Part shown: positions 24,360-30,570 of the stretch, piece by piece
Layout of the letters: every line of letters starts with the position of its first letter
Position numbering within the stretch: position 1 is the first letter of the stretch
Source of the DNA: S34-282 sp034422075
GTDB lineage: Bacteria > Chloroflexota > Dehalococcoidia > Lucifugimonadales > Australimonadaceae
Length of the DNA: 33,355 nucleotides
Direction: 5' to 3'
Assembly (NCBI GenBank): GCA_034422075.1
Contig: DAOUJX010000038.1
Coordinates: forward strand, 1-33,355
Notes under the pieces: model-generated
Seen by the model: the letters and a program-made list of their open reading frames with translations, nothing else
Database searches by the model: none
What the model was told of the DNA's origin: nothing
Program-made: the position numbers and the translations under genes

Positions 24360-24758
24360 TTACGCTGGAAGAGGGTGGGCGATGCGAGGCGGAGGCGGCT
24401 CGGGACGGGTCGCGGGCCCCGGCGAAGCGCGGCGCCCTAAGGACGCAAGCGCAAACAGCGCAGCCGCCGCGCCAGCGATGACAGGCACCAGGAGCGCGCT
24501 TGGCAGCCCATCGGCTGCGCCCGCGGCGGCATCCGCGCCCGGCGCCGCTCCGACGGCGCTACCATCGACATCGATGCCCGCAGGCAGGTCGTATGCGTGG
24601 ATGTGCGGGCCGATAGGTGCGGCGTGTGTGTGCCACGGCAACCGCTCGGCGAAGGTCGGGTCGAGCAGCGCGCCGTAGGCAGGGACGAGGATGGCATACA
24701 ACGCCGCGATGGCCATGGCCAACTTCAGCCTGCGCCGCGGTGCTGCGCGTAGTGCCAT
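24360..24758 (-). CDS. Small His-rich two-helix membrane protein
   Basis: A 132-residue protein with an N-terminal helix (about 12-32) and a second helix (about 88-108), joined by an exported loop that carries PWHTHAAPIGPHIHAYD, four histidines in a dozen residues. This spacing suits a metal site. The C-terminal tail is Pro/Arg-rich and cytoplasmic. The ATG at 24758 lies six bases after a TACACT box. It leads a minus-strand group of four envelope genes with gaps of 40, 10 and minus 4 bases. I do not recognise the family; a role in metal transfer is inferred from its histidines and neighbours. Confidence 0.68.
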   Translation of the reverse strand: MALRAAPRRRLKLAMAIAALYAILVPAYGALLDPTFAERLPWHTHAAPIGPHIHAYDLPAGIDVDGSAVGAAPGADAAAGAADGLPSALLVPVIAGAAAALFALASLGRRASPGPATRPEPPPPRIAHPLPA

Positions 24759-24764
24759 GCATAC

Positions 24765-24770
24765 AGTGTA
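24765..24770 (-). promoter_or_regulatory. -10-like TACACT before the envelope cluster
   Basis: On the minus strand TACACT ends six bases before the ATG at 24758, so the cluster's transcript would be leaderless. No standard -35 box is at the right distance. Confidence 0.4.
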
Positions 24771-24883
24771 CGCTACCCAATGGGGACAACCCCTGCCCTG
24801 CGTGTTAGCCTACCGCAGCGGTGGCTGCCGACCTCGCTCCGTCGAGCGAAATCACCAGAGCGGCCACCCCCATTTGAACGCAT

Positions 24884-25342
24884 ATGCCCAACTACTGGCT
24901 GTTCAAGTCGGAGCCGACGGCGTACTCCTGGGACGACCTCGTGGCGGACGAAGTGGCGGAGTGGGACGGGGTGCGCAACTACACGGCGCGCAACTTCCTG
25001 CGCGACGACATCAAGCCGGGCGACCAGGTGCTCTTCTACCACAGCAGCACCAACCCGCCGTGTGTCGTCGGCATCGCCGAGGTGGTGCGCGAGGGATACC
25101 CCGACGACACGGCGTGGACCGAAGGGTCGGAGCACCCCGACCCCAAGAGCACGCCGGAGTCGCCCATCTGGTACATGGTCGACATCAAGCCCGTACGCCG
25201 GCTCCAGCGTGAGGTGCCGCTGGAGGAGATACGCGCGACCCCCGAGCTGGCGCAGATGGCGCTCATCCGCTACGGCAGGCTGTCGGTCACGCCGGTGACG
25301 TCGGACGAATTCGAACTCATCCTCAAGATGGCGGCACCGTAG
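24884..25342 (+). CDS. EVE-domain protein
   Basis: A 152-residue single-domain EVE protein of the THYN1-like, PUA-related type. It has NYWLFKSEPTAYSWDDL at the start, WDGVRNYTARNFLRDDIKPGDQVLFYHSS with the conserved aromatic and basic residues, and CVVGIAEVVREGYPDDTAW. The C-terminus VTPVTSDEFELILKMA fits. EVE domains bind modified bases such as modified cytosines in DNA or RNA; whether this one does is not shown by sequence. The ATG at 24884 is the natural start; no strong ribosome site precedes it. A possible TAGCCT -10-like box lies at 24806-24811. It is divergent from the envelope cluster. Confidence 0.9.
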   Translation: MPNYWLFKSEPTAYSWDDLVADEVAEWDGVRNYTARNFLRDDIKPGDQVLFYHSSTNPPCVVGIAEVVREGYPDDTAWTEGSEHPDPKSTPESPIWYMVDIKPVRRLQREVPLEEIRATPELAQMALIRYGRLSVTPVTSDEFELILKMAAP

Positions 25343-25350
25343 CGGCCGCG

Positions 25351-25380
25351 TTGACGCTCCGCTCTCCCCTGCACTAGCCT
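25351..25380 (+). promoter_or_regulatory. Promoter of the MmgE/PrpD-family gene
   Basis: TTGACG (25351-25356) and TAGCCT (25375-25380) are 18 bases apart. The -10 ends nine bases before the ATG at 25390, giving a nearly leaderless transcript. Confidence 0.5.
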
Positions 25381-25389
25381 CACGCCACC

Positions 25390-26766
25390 ATGGCAACCAT
25401 CAGCGACCAAGCAACCTCGACGCACCGGGCGCTGGATGCGCTCGCGGACTTCGCGGCGTCGCTGCGCTACGACGACATCCCCGAGAGCACGCGGCTGCAC
25501 GCCCGCTACGTTCTCATGGACACATTGGGCGCCATGCTCGGGGGCAGCGCGGAGGACGAGAACGTCGCTCTGATCGGACGGCTCGCGTTGGAGCACGGCG
25601 AAGCGACGGTCATGGCGCAGGGACTGCCCCCATCGACCTCCGAACGGGCGGCACAGGCCAATGGAACGTCGGGCACGGCATTGGAGCAGGACGAAGGGCA
25701 TCTACCCGTCGGCCATCCCGCCATCTATACCGTGCCCGCCACGCTTGCCGTCGGAGAGGAGGTCGGCGCGAGCGGGCGCTCGGTCATCGAGACCCTCGTC
25801 GTTGCATACGAGCTGTCGGTGCGGTTGGCACGATCGACCCGCTTCGACCAGGGATTGCACACGCACGGCTCCATCGCCGCTGTCGCTGCGGCTGTCGCTG
25901 CAGGGAGAGTGCGCGGGTTCGGCGCCGACCGATTGCGCGAGGCCATCGACGCGGCGGCGTGCCTCAACGGCGCGACGCCCTTCTTCTCGGCAAACGAGGG
26001 CGCGACGGTGCGGAACGCCTACGCGGGGCTGGCCGGGTACGTCGGCGTGCTGGTCAGCCGCCTCGTCGAGAGTGGATTCACGGGACCGCGCGACGGCCTC
26101 AATGAGGTGTACACCAAACTCCTGGGGCATGGCATCGACGCCGGCGCGCTGACGGACGGCCTCGGCGAGGGATACGAGATAACGAGCAACTACTTCAAGC
26201 TGCACGCGGCCTGCCGGTACACGCACGCGCCGCTGGATGCCCTGCAGGCCGCACTGAACGGGCGGGCGCTCGCGCCGGACGAGGTGCGCGAGGTGCGTGT
26301 GGTCGGCAATGCCAATGCGGCCATGTGCGGCAGGCACGACCCGCAGAACTCGCTCGCCGCCAAGTTCTCCGTCCCCTTTGCGCTCGCAACGGCCATCGTG
26401 AATGGGCATACGGGAGTGGAGGCGTTTCGACAGCCTGCGGTCGACGACGCCGCAACGCGTGACCTTGCGCGGCGCGTGGTGGTCGTCGAAGAGGGGGGAT
26501 ACACCGCGCGCTTCCCGTCGGAGCAGGTGGCAGAGGTGGAGGTGCGGCTGCAGTCCGGCGACGTGCTGGCGGGCGCTGTGGCGAATCCGCGCGGGGCGGA
26601 GCACGATCCCGTGGCCTACGCGGAGGTCGAGCGAAAGTTCGACACGCTAAGCGCCATTGCGCTCGGGCACGATTCGCAGGGGAAGGCGCGGCGCCTCATC
26701 CTCGGCGTCCACACCCTGCCGGACGTGCGCGAATTGACGGCGGGATTGCGGGCGCTGTCGCGCTAG
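25390..26766 (+). CDS. MmgE/PrpD family protein
   Basis: A 458-residue cytoplasmic protein of the MmgE/PrpD family, whose members include 2-methylcitrate dehydratase and cis-aconitate decarboxylase. LADFAASLRYDDIPESTRLHARYVLMDTLGAMLGG is the typical N-terminus. It is followed by LEQDEGHLPVGHPAIYTVPATLAVGE, HTHGSIAAVAAAVAAGRVRGFGADRLREAIDAAACL, and the later YTHAPLDALQ and NSLAAKFSVPFALATAIVNG segments. No other methylcitrate cycle genes (prpB, prpC) are present, so the substrate is open. Its TAG stop lies within a CTAG shared with the convergent GlcG-like gene. Confidence 0.88.
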   Translation: MATISDQATSTHRALDALADFAASLRYDDIPESTRLHARYVLMDTLGAMLGGSAEDENVALIGRLALEHGEATVMAQGLPPSTSERAAQANGTSGTALEQDEGHLPVGHPAIYTVPATLAVGEEVGASGRSVIETLVVAYELSVRLARSTRFDQGLHTHGSIAAVAAAVAAGRVRGFGADRLREAIDAAACLNGATPFFSANEGATVRNAYAGLAGYVGVLVSRLVESGFTGPRDGLNEVYTKLLGHGIDAGALTDGLGEGYEITSNYFKLHAACRYTHAPLDALQAALNGRALAPDEVREVRVVGNANAAMCGRHDPQNSLAAKFSVPFALATAIVNGHTGVEAFRQPAVDDAATRDLARRVVVVEEGGYTARFPSEQVAEVEVRLQSGDVLAGAVANPRGAEHDPVAYAEVERKFDTLSAIALGHDSQGKARRLILGVHTLPDVRELTAGLRALSR

Positions 26767-27167
26767 CTAATGGTCGCCGCGCCTGCGGCTGCTACGTCCT
26801 CGTCCTGCTGCGATGCCGCACCGCCGGTGCCGATAGCGCCGATCACCTCGTCGCCCCGCTTGATTGCCACGGCGCCCTGTTGGTAGATGACGCGCCGCCC
26901 GTACATGTCCTTGACCGCTTCGAAGATGGGCACGTTGGCACGTTCCTGGAGCGCGCCGCTGGGCTGCCCGTTCCACAGGGCGGTCGCCATCGCCTTGCCG
27001 ATGGCGGCGTCCACCAGGAAGTCGAACCGGGCGTCGTCCATCCGGGCGACGGCGACGACTTGGGCGTGCTTGTCGACGACGGCGATACCGAGCCTGATGC
27101 CGAGCTCGTCCGCCTTGGCGATGGCAGCGTCGATCGCCTTCTGTGCTTCTGCAAGCGTGATGCTCAT
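26763..27167 (-). CDS. GlcG/HbpS-like family protein (DUF336)
   Basis: A 134-residue protein of the GlcG/HbpS family. Family marks are ITLAEAQKAIDAAIAKADELGIRLGIAVVD at the start, LVDAAIGKAMATALWNGQPS in the middle, and the glycine-rich VIGAIGTGGAASQQDEDVAAAGAATI end. HbpS of streptomycetes binds haem outside the cell, but this copy has no signal peptide and is likely a cytoplasmic accessory protein of catabolic operons. The ATG at 27167 follows CGGAGG; a longer frame to 27224 has no family-like extension. It shares four bases (CTAG) with the stop of the convergent MmgE/PrpD gene. Confidence 0.83.
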   Translation of the reverse strand: MSITLAEAQKAIDAAIAKADELGIRLGIAVVDKHAQVVAVARMDDARFDFLVDAAIGKAMATALWNGQPSGALQERANVPIFEAVKDMYGRRVIYQQGAVAIKRGDEVIGAIGTGGAASQQDEDVAAAGAATIS

Positions 27168-27230
27168 TCGAGCCTCCGTCCTACGTGGTGGGCAGAGGTT
27201 ACCTACTATTTGGAGTGGCGGCAAAGGCCA

Positions 27231-27734
27231 CTAGCGCGCGGCGTCTTCCATGGCGGCCAGAAGGTAGCGGAGGGTGCGCGTCGTGAAGAGGGCCATGTTG
27301 CCGGCACGGTCGGCGATGCCCGTCTCATAGAGTTCGCTGCGCGAAACGGGACCGGCGACGGCGAGGGACGTGCGTCCCGGCGGAGCGCCGGTACGCCCTC
27401 CCGTCGGACCCGCGAGGCCGCTCTCGGCGATGCACCACGTGGCGCCGAGCCGCTCCCGCAGCGCCTCCGCAAGTTCGGCAAGCATCTCGGGCGTCGTGCC
27501 CTGGTAGTTGGCGTACGCCTCGGGCGGCATGCCCGCCAGCACGATGCGCGAGTTGAGCGTGTAGAGGACGGCGCCACCGGCGTAGTAGCGCGACGCGCCG
27601 GGTACGGCAAGCAGCGCCGCCGACACCAGCCCGCCGGTCGTCGCCTCCGCTACGGCAACCGTCTCCCCGCGCTCGACGAGCAGTGCAGCGATGGCGTCCG
27701 CCAGTTGCGATTGCTCGGGGAGGTTGGTCACCAT
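27231..27734 (-). CDS. pncC: Nicotinamide-nucleotide amidase (CinA C-terminal domain)
   Basis: A 167-residue stand-alone CinA C-terminal domain, which deamidates nicotinamide mononucleotide back to nicotinate mononucleotide in pyridine nucleotide recycling. VAVAEATTGGLVSAALLAVPGASRYYAGGAV matches the active-site region, with ATTGG in place of the more usual SCTGG; the Thr-Gly-Gly is kept but the catalytic Ser is Ala or shifted. CIAESGLAGPTGGRTGAPPGRTSLAV matches the second conserved loop. Its ATG overlaps the dnaN stop by seven bases, so it is translationally coupled to the clamp gene. Confidence 0.85.
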   Translation of the reverse strand: MVTNLPEQSQLADAIAALLVERGETVAVAEATTGGLVSAALLAVPGASRYYAGGAVLYTLNSRIVLAGMPPEAYANYQGTTPEMLAELAEALRERLGATWCIAESGLAGPTGGRTGAPPGRTSLAVAGPVSRSELYETGIADRAGNMALFTTRTLRYLLAAMEDAAR

Positions 27735-28855
27735 TGGACGAACATCGGCATGACGACGTGAATGTAGCGCTCGTCGTCGATGGCGCGAATGACGCCCGGG
27801 CTGGAGGAGGTCGTCATTTCGAGCGCGACCTTCTCCTTGTTGACCACGCCGAGCACGTCGGTGAGGTAGCGGTTGTTGAACGCGATGCGCCCCTCGACCC
27901 CATCGACGTCCGCCTCCATTTCGCCCTCGTTGTCGCCCAGCTCTTCCGCCCGTGATGAGATGGTGAGGCGTCCTGGTGCGCCCTCACCAGGCTGAATCTG
28001 GATGCGGATGATGCCGCTGCCGTCCCGGGCGAATATGGAGGCCGTGCGCGTTGCGCGCTGCAGTTCGCCAAGGTCGACGACGACGCGCGTGTCGTGCGAC
28101 TGCGGGATGAGCTGCGCGTAGTTGGGGAAGGTGCCCTGGATGAGCTGTGAGACGACCTCGATGCCCTTCATCTTGAAGAGCACCTGACTGCGCTGCGGCG
28201 TGATGACGATGGTGACCGGCTCATCGCCCTCGATGAGGCGCTCTATCTCCGACAGCGTCCGCGACGGGATGATGATGGAGACGGGTTCGGCGACGGGTGC
28301 CAACAGCGCAGCGTGATGCACCGCAAGGCGGAAGCCGTCGGCTGCGGCAAGCGTCATCTGGTCGCCCTCTATCTCAACGTTGACACCGGTGAGAACGGGG
28401 CGCGAGTCCTCGACCGCTGCGGCGAACACGACCTGGCGGATGGCCTCGCGCAGCACGCGGGGCGCTACCTGCGTGGTCGTCCCCTCCCCTACGGAGGGGA
28501 TGGGCGGGAACTCCTCGGCGTCGCTGCCGTTGAGGGTGGACCTGACGCGATTGCCCTTGAGCTCGATGCCGCGTCCGGCGGAGGCGGACTGTATCTCGAT
28601 GGTCTGGCGCGGCAGGGAATTGACGAAGTCGGTGAACATGCGGGCGGGGACGGTGATGGCGCCGTCCTCGACGACCTCGGCGCCAACCCAGGTGCTGATG
28701 GCGATTTCGAGGTTGGTAGCGGACATCTTCAACATCCCGCCATCGGTCGACAGCAGAACGTGCTGGGTGATGGGGAGGGTTGTGCGGGTAGCGACGGCAC
28801 GCTGCACAACACCCAGCCCATGGCTTAGATTCTCCTGAAGACAGTTTAGGTGCAT
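27728..28855 (-). CDS. dnaN: DNA polymerase III beta sliding clamp
   Basis: A 375-residue clamp that encircles DNA and tethers polymerase III. Length and the three-domain repeat fit. Domain 1 opens with CLQENLSHGLGVVQRAVATRTTLPITQHVLL, the middle has VFAAAVEDSRPVLTGVNVEIEGDQMTLAAADGFRLAV, and domain 3 ends in the conserved IRAIDDERYIHVVMPMFV, the pocket that binds clamp-binding motifs. The frame is open far upstream, but the ATG at 28855 starts the family-like N-terminus about 30 bases after a good promoter. dnaA and recF are not beside it; its neighbours are pncC, overlapping by seven bases, and a cytochrome c gene. Confidence 0.94.
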   Translation of the reverse strand: MHLNCLQENLSHGLGVVQRAVATRTTLPITQHVLLSTDGGMLKMSATNLEIAISTWVGAEVVEDGAITVPARMFTDFVNSLPRQTIEIQSASAGRGIELKGNRVRSTLNGSDAEEFPPIPSVGEGTTTQVAPRVLREAIRQVVFAAAVEDSRPVLTGVNVEIEGDQMTLAAADGFRLAVHHAALLAPVAEPVSIIIPSRTLSEIERLIEGDEPVTIVITPQRSQVLFKMKGIEVVSQLIQGTFPNYAQLIPQSHDTRVVVDLGELQRATRTASIFARDGSGIIRIQIQPGEGAPGRLTISSRAEELGDNEGEMEADVDGVEGRIAFNNRYLTDVLGVVNKEKVALEMTTSSSPGVIRAIDDERYIHVVMPMFVQW

Positions 28856-28890
28856 GACCCCAACCTCAACATCTTGTGGTAATCCACGCG

Positions 28891-28920
28891 AGTATAGGCC
28901 GACGCATCGGGCGCCTGCAA
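28891..28920 (-). promoter_or_regulatory. dnaN promoter
   Basis: On the minus strand TTGCAG (28920-28915) and TATACT (28896-28891) are 18 bases apart. Transcription would start near 28884, leaving a leader of about 29 bases. This promoter also serves pncC through the gene overlap. Confidence 0.65.
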
Positions 28921-28971
28921 GAGCGAAAACCGCGCTCGCTGGGTGAGTGTGGGGAGCGAGAGAAGGGGCTG

Positions 28972-29472
28972 CTACTGCAAGCTGGAGAGGTATTCGACGA
29001 GGTCGTCTATCTGTTCGGCGGTCAGCGTTTCGCCGAAGTTCTGCGGCATGAGGTCCGGCTCGCACGGCGCGGCCTCGCAGGATGCCGGGTCGGCAATGAC
29101 GGCGTTGGGCTCCAGGATGGACTGGCGTATCTCGTCGACGGTCAGGCGCGCACCGACGTCGGACAGGACGGGGGCGGTGTTGGCGCTGGAGACGCCGGCG
29201 ATGGTGTGGCACGTGCCACAACCGCCCACGCGAGTGAAGACGACGCAGCCGGCGGGCTCCGTGCAAGCGGTGCTGCTGCTGCTGACGGGCACCGAAGGGA
29301 GCTCCGGCTCGGGCGTCACGCCCGGCAGGTCGCAAGCGGAGTTGACGAGGACCCCGTTCTGGGCCGTAACGCACTCGGATGGCGTCGGCGACGGCGACGC
29401 AGCGCAGCCCGCGACCACAAGGGCTAGCGTGAGGGCTGTTAGTGCGAGGAGTGCGAGTTTGACGTGGGTCAA
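28972..29472 (-). CDS. Class I cytochrome c lipoprotein
   Basis: A lipid-anchored cytochrome c facing the outside of the membrane. Starting at TTG 29472 gives a textbook signal, MTHVKLALLALTALTLALVVAGC, with lipobox Cys23. The frame extends to a TTG at 29541, but that lies upstream of the predicted transcription start. The haem motif is CGTCH (85-89), and Met in DLMPQNFGETL is the likely sixth ligand, followed by the typical LTAEQIDDLVEYLSSL helix. Six extra cysteines (34, 47, 70, 76 and two in SCEAAPCEPD) are unusual for a small cytochrome and may form disulfides. It is probably matured with help from the CcdA-like protein. The electron partner is unknown. Confidence 0.82.
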   Translation of the reverse strand: MTHVKLALLALTALTLALVVAGCAASPSPTPSECVTAQNGVLVNSACDLPGVTPEPELPSVPVSSSSTACTEPAGCVVFTRVGGCGTCHTIAGVSSANTAPVLSDVGARLTVDEIRQSILEPNAVIADPASCEAAPCEPDLMPQNFGETLTAEQIDDLVEYLSSLQ

Positions 29473-29541
29473 GGTGCGCGAAGGGTTGCTCGCCGCCTCG
29501 AGGTCGCAGGGCGTTGAGCGAATGTGAATCCTTTCACGCAA

Positions 29542-29571
29542 TAGGTATCACCCACCCTATCGCTGTGTCAA
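29542..29571 (-). promoter_or_regulatory. Promoter of the cytochrome c gene
   Basis: On the minus strand a perfect TTGACA (29571-29566) is 18 bases from TACCTA (29547-29542). The start point near 29535 excludes the TTG at 29541 as the translation start and leaves a leader of about 60 bases before TTG 29472. Confidence 0.6.
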
Positions 29572-29593
29572 GGAGAGCGGGGGCGGCACAAAC

Positions 29594-29627
29594 GCTCCAA
29601 CGGCCGACTTGTGCCGGCCGTTGGAGC
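29594..29627. terminator. Perfect 13-bp hairpin after the small HTH gene
   Basis: GCTCCAACGGCCG (29594-29606) and its exact reverse complement (29615-29627) flank an eight-base loop. It sits 24 bases beyond the stop of the minus-strand HTH gene and just upstream of the cytochrome promoter, where a terminator is expected. There is no long T-run, so it may instead protect the 3' end or act as a site for a protein. Confidence 0.6.
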
Positions 29628-29650
29628 ACGTGGAGGCGGAGGGGCTGATG

Positions 29651-29875
29651 CTAGCCCGTCCGCTTCACTTCGAGCGACTCTCCGGGCGCAAGCGCGACGC
29701 GGCGTACGTTTATCCCCAGTTTCAGTAGCCAGTAGCCGAGCGTCGCCTTGCTCACCTCGAGCGACTGAGCGGTGGCCGAGAGGCCCTGCTCATTGATCAT
29801 CTCGGGTAGGAGGCGTTCCAGCGGTTGCCGGAAGCGATCCTCCACCCGCTGCATCAGGCTAGTCTTGCGCGCCAT
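29651..29875 (-). CDS. Small helix-turn-helix protein, 74 residues
   Basis: A short basic protein. A leading helix (MQRVEDRFRQPLERLLPEMI) precedes a helix-turn-helix (about residues 29-55: EQGLSATAQSLEVSKATLGYWLLKLGI) and a short beta-like tail, ALAPGESLEVKRTG. The form is like Fis-type or transposase/resolvase-type HTH domains that read a short DNA site. The ATG at 29875 follows GAGGAGGGTGAG at ideal distance; the frame is open to 29944, but that part overlaps the promoter. The upstream region is AT-rich and full of repeats, which suggests autoregulation. A partner domain is absent, so it may act as a dimer. The exact family is not recognised. Confidence 0.72.
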   Translation of the reverse strand: MARKTSLMQRVEDRFRQPLERLLPEMINEQGLSATAQSLEVSKATLGYWLLKLGINVRRVALAPGESLEVKRTG

Positions 29876-29910
29876 CTCACCCTCCTCGGTCAGATTGATG
29901 CAACGTGCAT

Positions 29911-29953
29911 GTTCTATCAGTTGCCTAACCTCCCAGTCAACCAATTGCCTAAC
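29911..29953 (-). promoter_or_regulatory. Promoter of the small HTH gene with TTGCCTAAC repeats
   Basis: On the minus strand TTGACT (29940-29935) and TAGAAC (29916-29911) are 18 bases apart. Two exact TTGCCTAAC direct repeats, 24 bases apart, flank the -35: one in the spacer (29921-29929), one just upstream (29945-29953). A palindrome ATGCA-N3-TGCAT (29898-29910) lies in the leader. The layout is that of a repressor operator. Confidence 0.55.
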
Positions 29954-29964
29954 AACTTTGATAG

Positions 29965-29995
29965 ACTTTGGATTAGTCTAATGTTTAGTCAAAGT
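29965..29995. repeat. Nested inverted repeats between divergent genes
   Basis: An outer pair ACTTTG (29965-29970) and CAAAGT (29990-29995) encloses the palindrome ATTAG-T-CTAAT (29972-29982). TTAGTC also recurs directly at 29973-29978 and 29985-29990, 12 bases apart. The site is AT-rich within a GC-rich window and sits between the HTH gene and the export-type protein gene, so it could control both. Confidence 0.55.
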
Positions 29996-30076
29996 ATAAG
30001 AAAAATTTAGAACACGCCATTTCTGGAGCGGCGCTGATATGCTGTTTGGCAGTCTACGGCCTTGGGGATCCTGCTC

Positions 30077-30544
30077 ATGACCGACGCCCTCATCGTCTTT
30101 GCTACCGCGATGGCGCCCATCGGCGAGTTGCGCGGCGCCATCCCGCTGGGCCTGGTGAAGTACGAGCTGGCGTGGCCCTTCGTGTTCCTGCTGGCCGTCG
30201 CGGGAAACATCGTGCCGGTGCCGGTCTTGATGGTGGCGCTGCGGCGCGTGGGCAAGCGCGTCGAACAGATGGACAACGTGCTCGGAGCGCTCCTGCGCTG
30301 GCGAACGAGACGCATCGTGGAGCGGTGGGGCGCATTGAGCCGCCGCTATGACTTCTTCGCGCTCGTGCTGCTCGTGGCGATCCCCCTACCCTTCACCGGG
30401 GCGTGGACGGGTACGCTTGCGGCGTGGGCGCTCGACATCCCTCCCCGTCGTGCCCTGCCCGCCATCGTGGTCGGCGTCGTCATCGCGGGGGTGATCGTCA
30501 CCGGACTGGCAGTAGCCGGTGTCGAGGCGTTCCGGCACGTGTAG
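30077..30544 (+). CDS. Small multidrug export-type membrane protein (PF06695-like)
   Basis: A 155-residue inner-membrane protein of the Sm_multidrug_ex family. MAPIGELRGAIPLGL near the start is the family signature. It is followed by a helix AWPFVFLLAVAGNIVPVPVLMVAL, a basic cytoplasmic loop (RRVGKRVEQMDN ... RWRTRRIVERWG), and the second half-repeat FFALVLLVAIPLPFTGAWTGTLAAWAL with a proline-containing turn like the first. A last helix ends the protein. Drug transport is only a family name; the real substrate is not established. The ATG at 30077 is preferred over a TTG at 30062. No strong ribosome site is visible. It is divergent from the small HTH gene. Confidence 0.83.
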   Translation: MTDALIVFATAMAPIGELRGAIPLGLVKYELAWPFVFLLAVAGNIVPVPVLMVALRRVGKRVEQMDNVLGALLRWRTRRIVERWGALSRRYDFFALVLLVAIPLPFTGAWTGTLAAWALDIPPRRALPAIVVGVVIAGVIVTGLAVAGVEAFRHV

Positions 30545-30570
30545 CAAAGAGGCGCGTCTAGCGCTTGAGA

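Noticed and set aside
23318..24481. 387-residue plus-strand frame across the envelope cluster
   Set aside because: Antisense to three genes with signal peptides and ribosome sites. Ser/Pro/Arg-rich shadow.
27214..27232. AGTGGC/GCCACT hairpin at the end of pncC
   Set aside because: Only six pairs, overlapping the stop codon and without a T-run; too weak to call a terminator.
27728..29374. 548-residue frame containing dnaN
   Set aside because: The upstream part is low-complexity and overlaps the cytochrome c gene. The clamp starts naturally at 28855 behind its own promoter.
29710..29718. DnaA-box-like TTATCCCCA near dnaN
   Set aside because: A single near-match inside the HTH coding region, with no cluster of boxes, no AT-rich unwinding element and no dnaA nearby. 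Not an origin.
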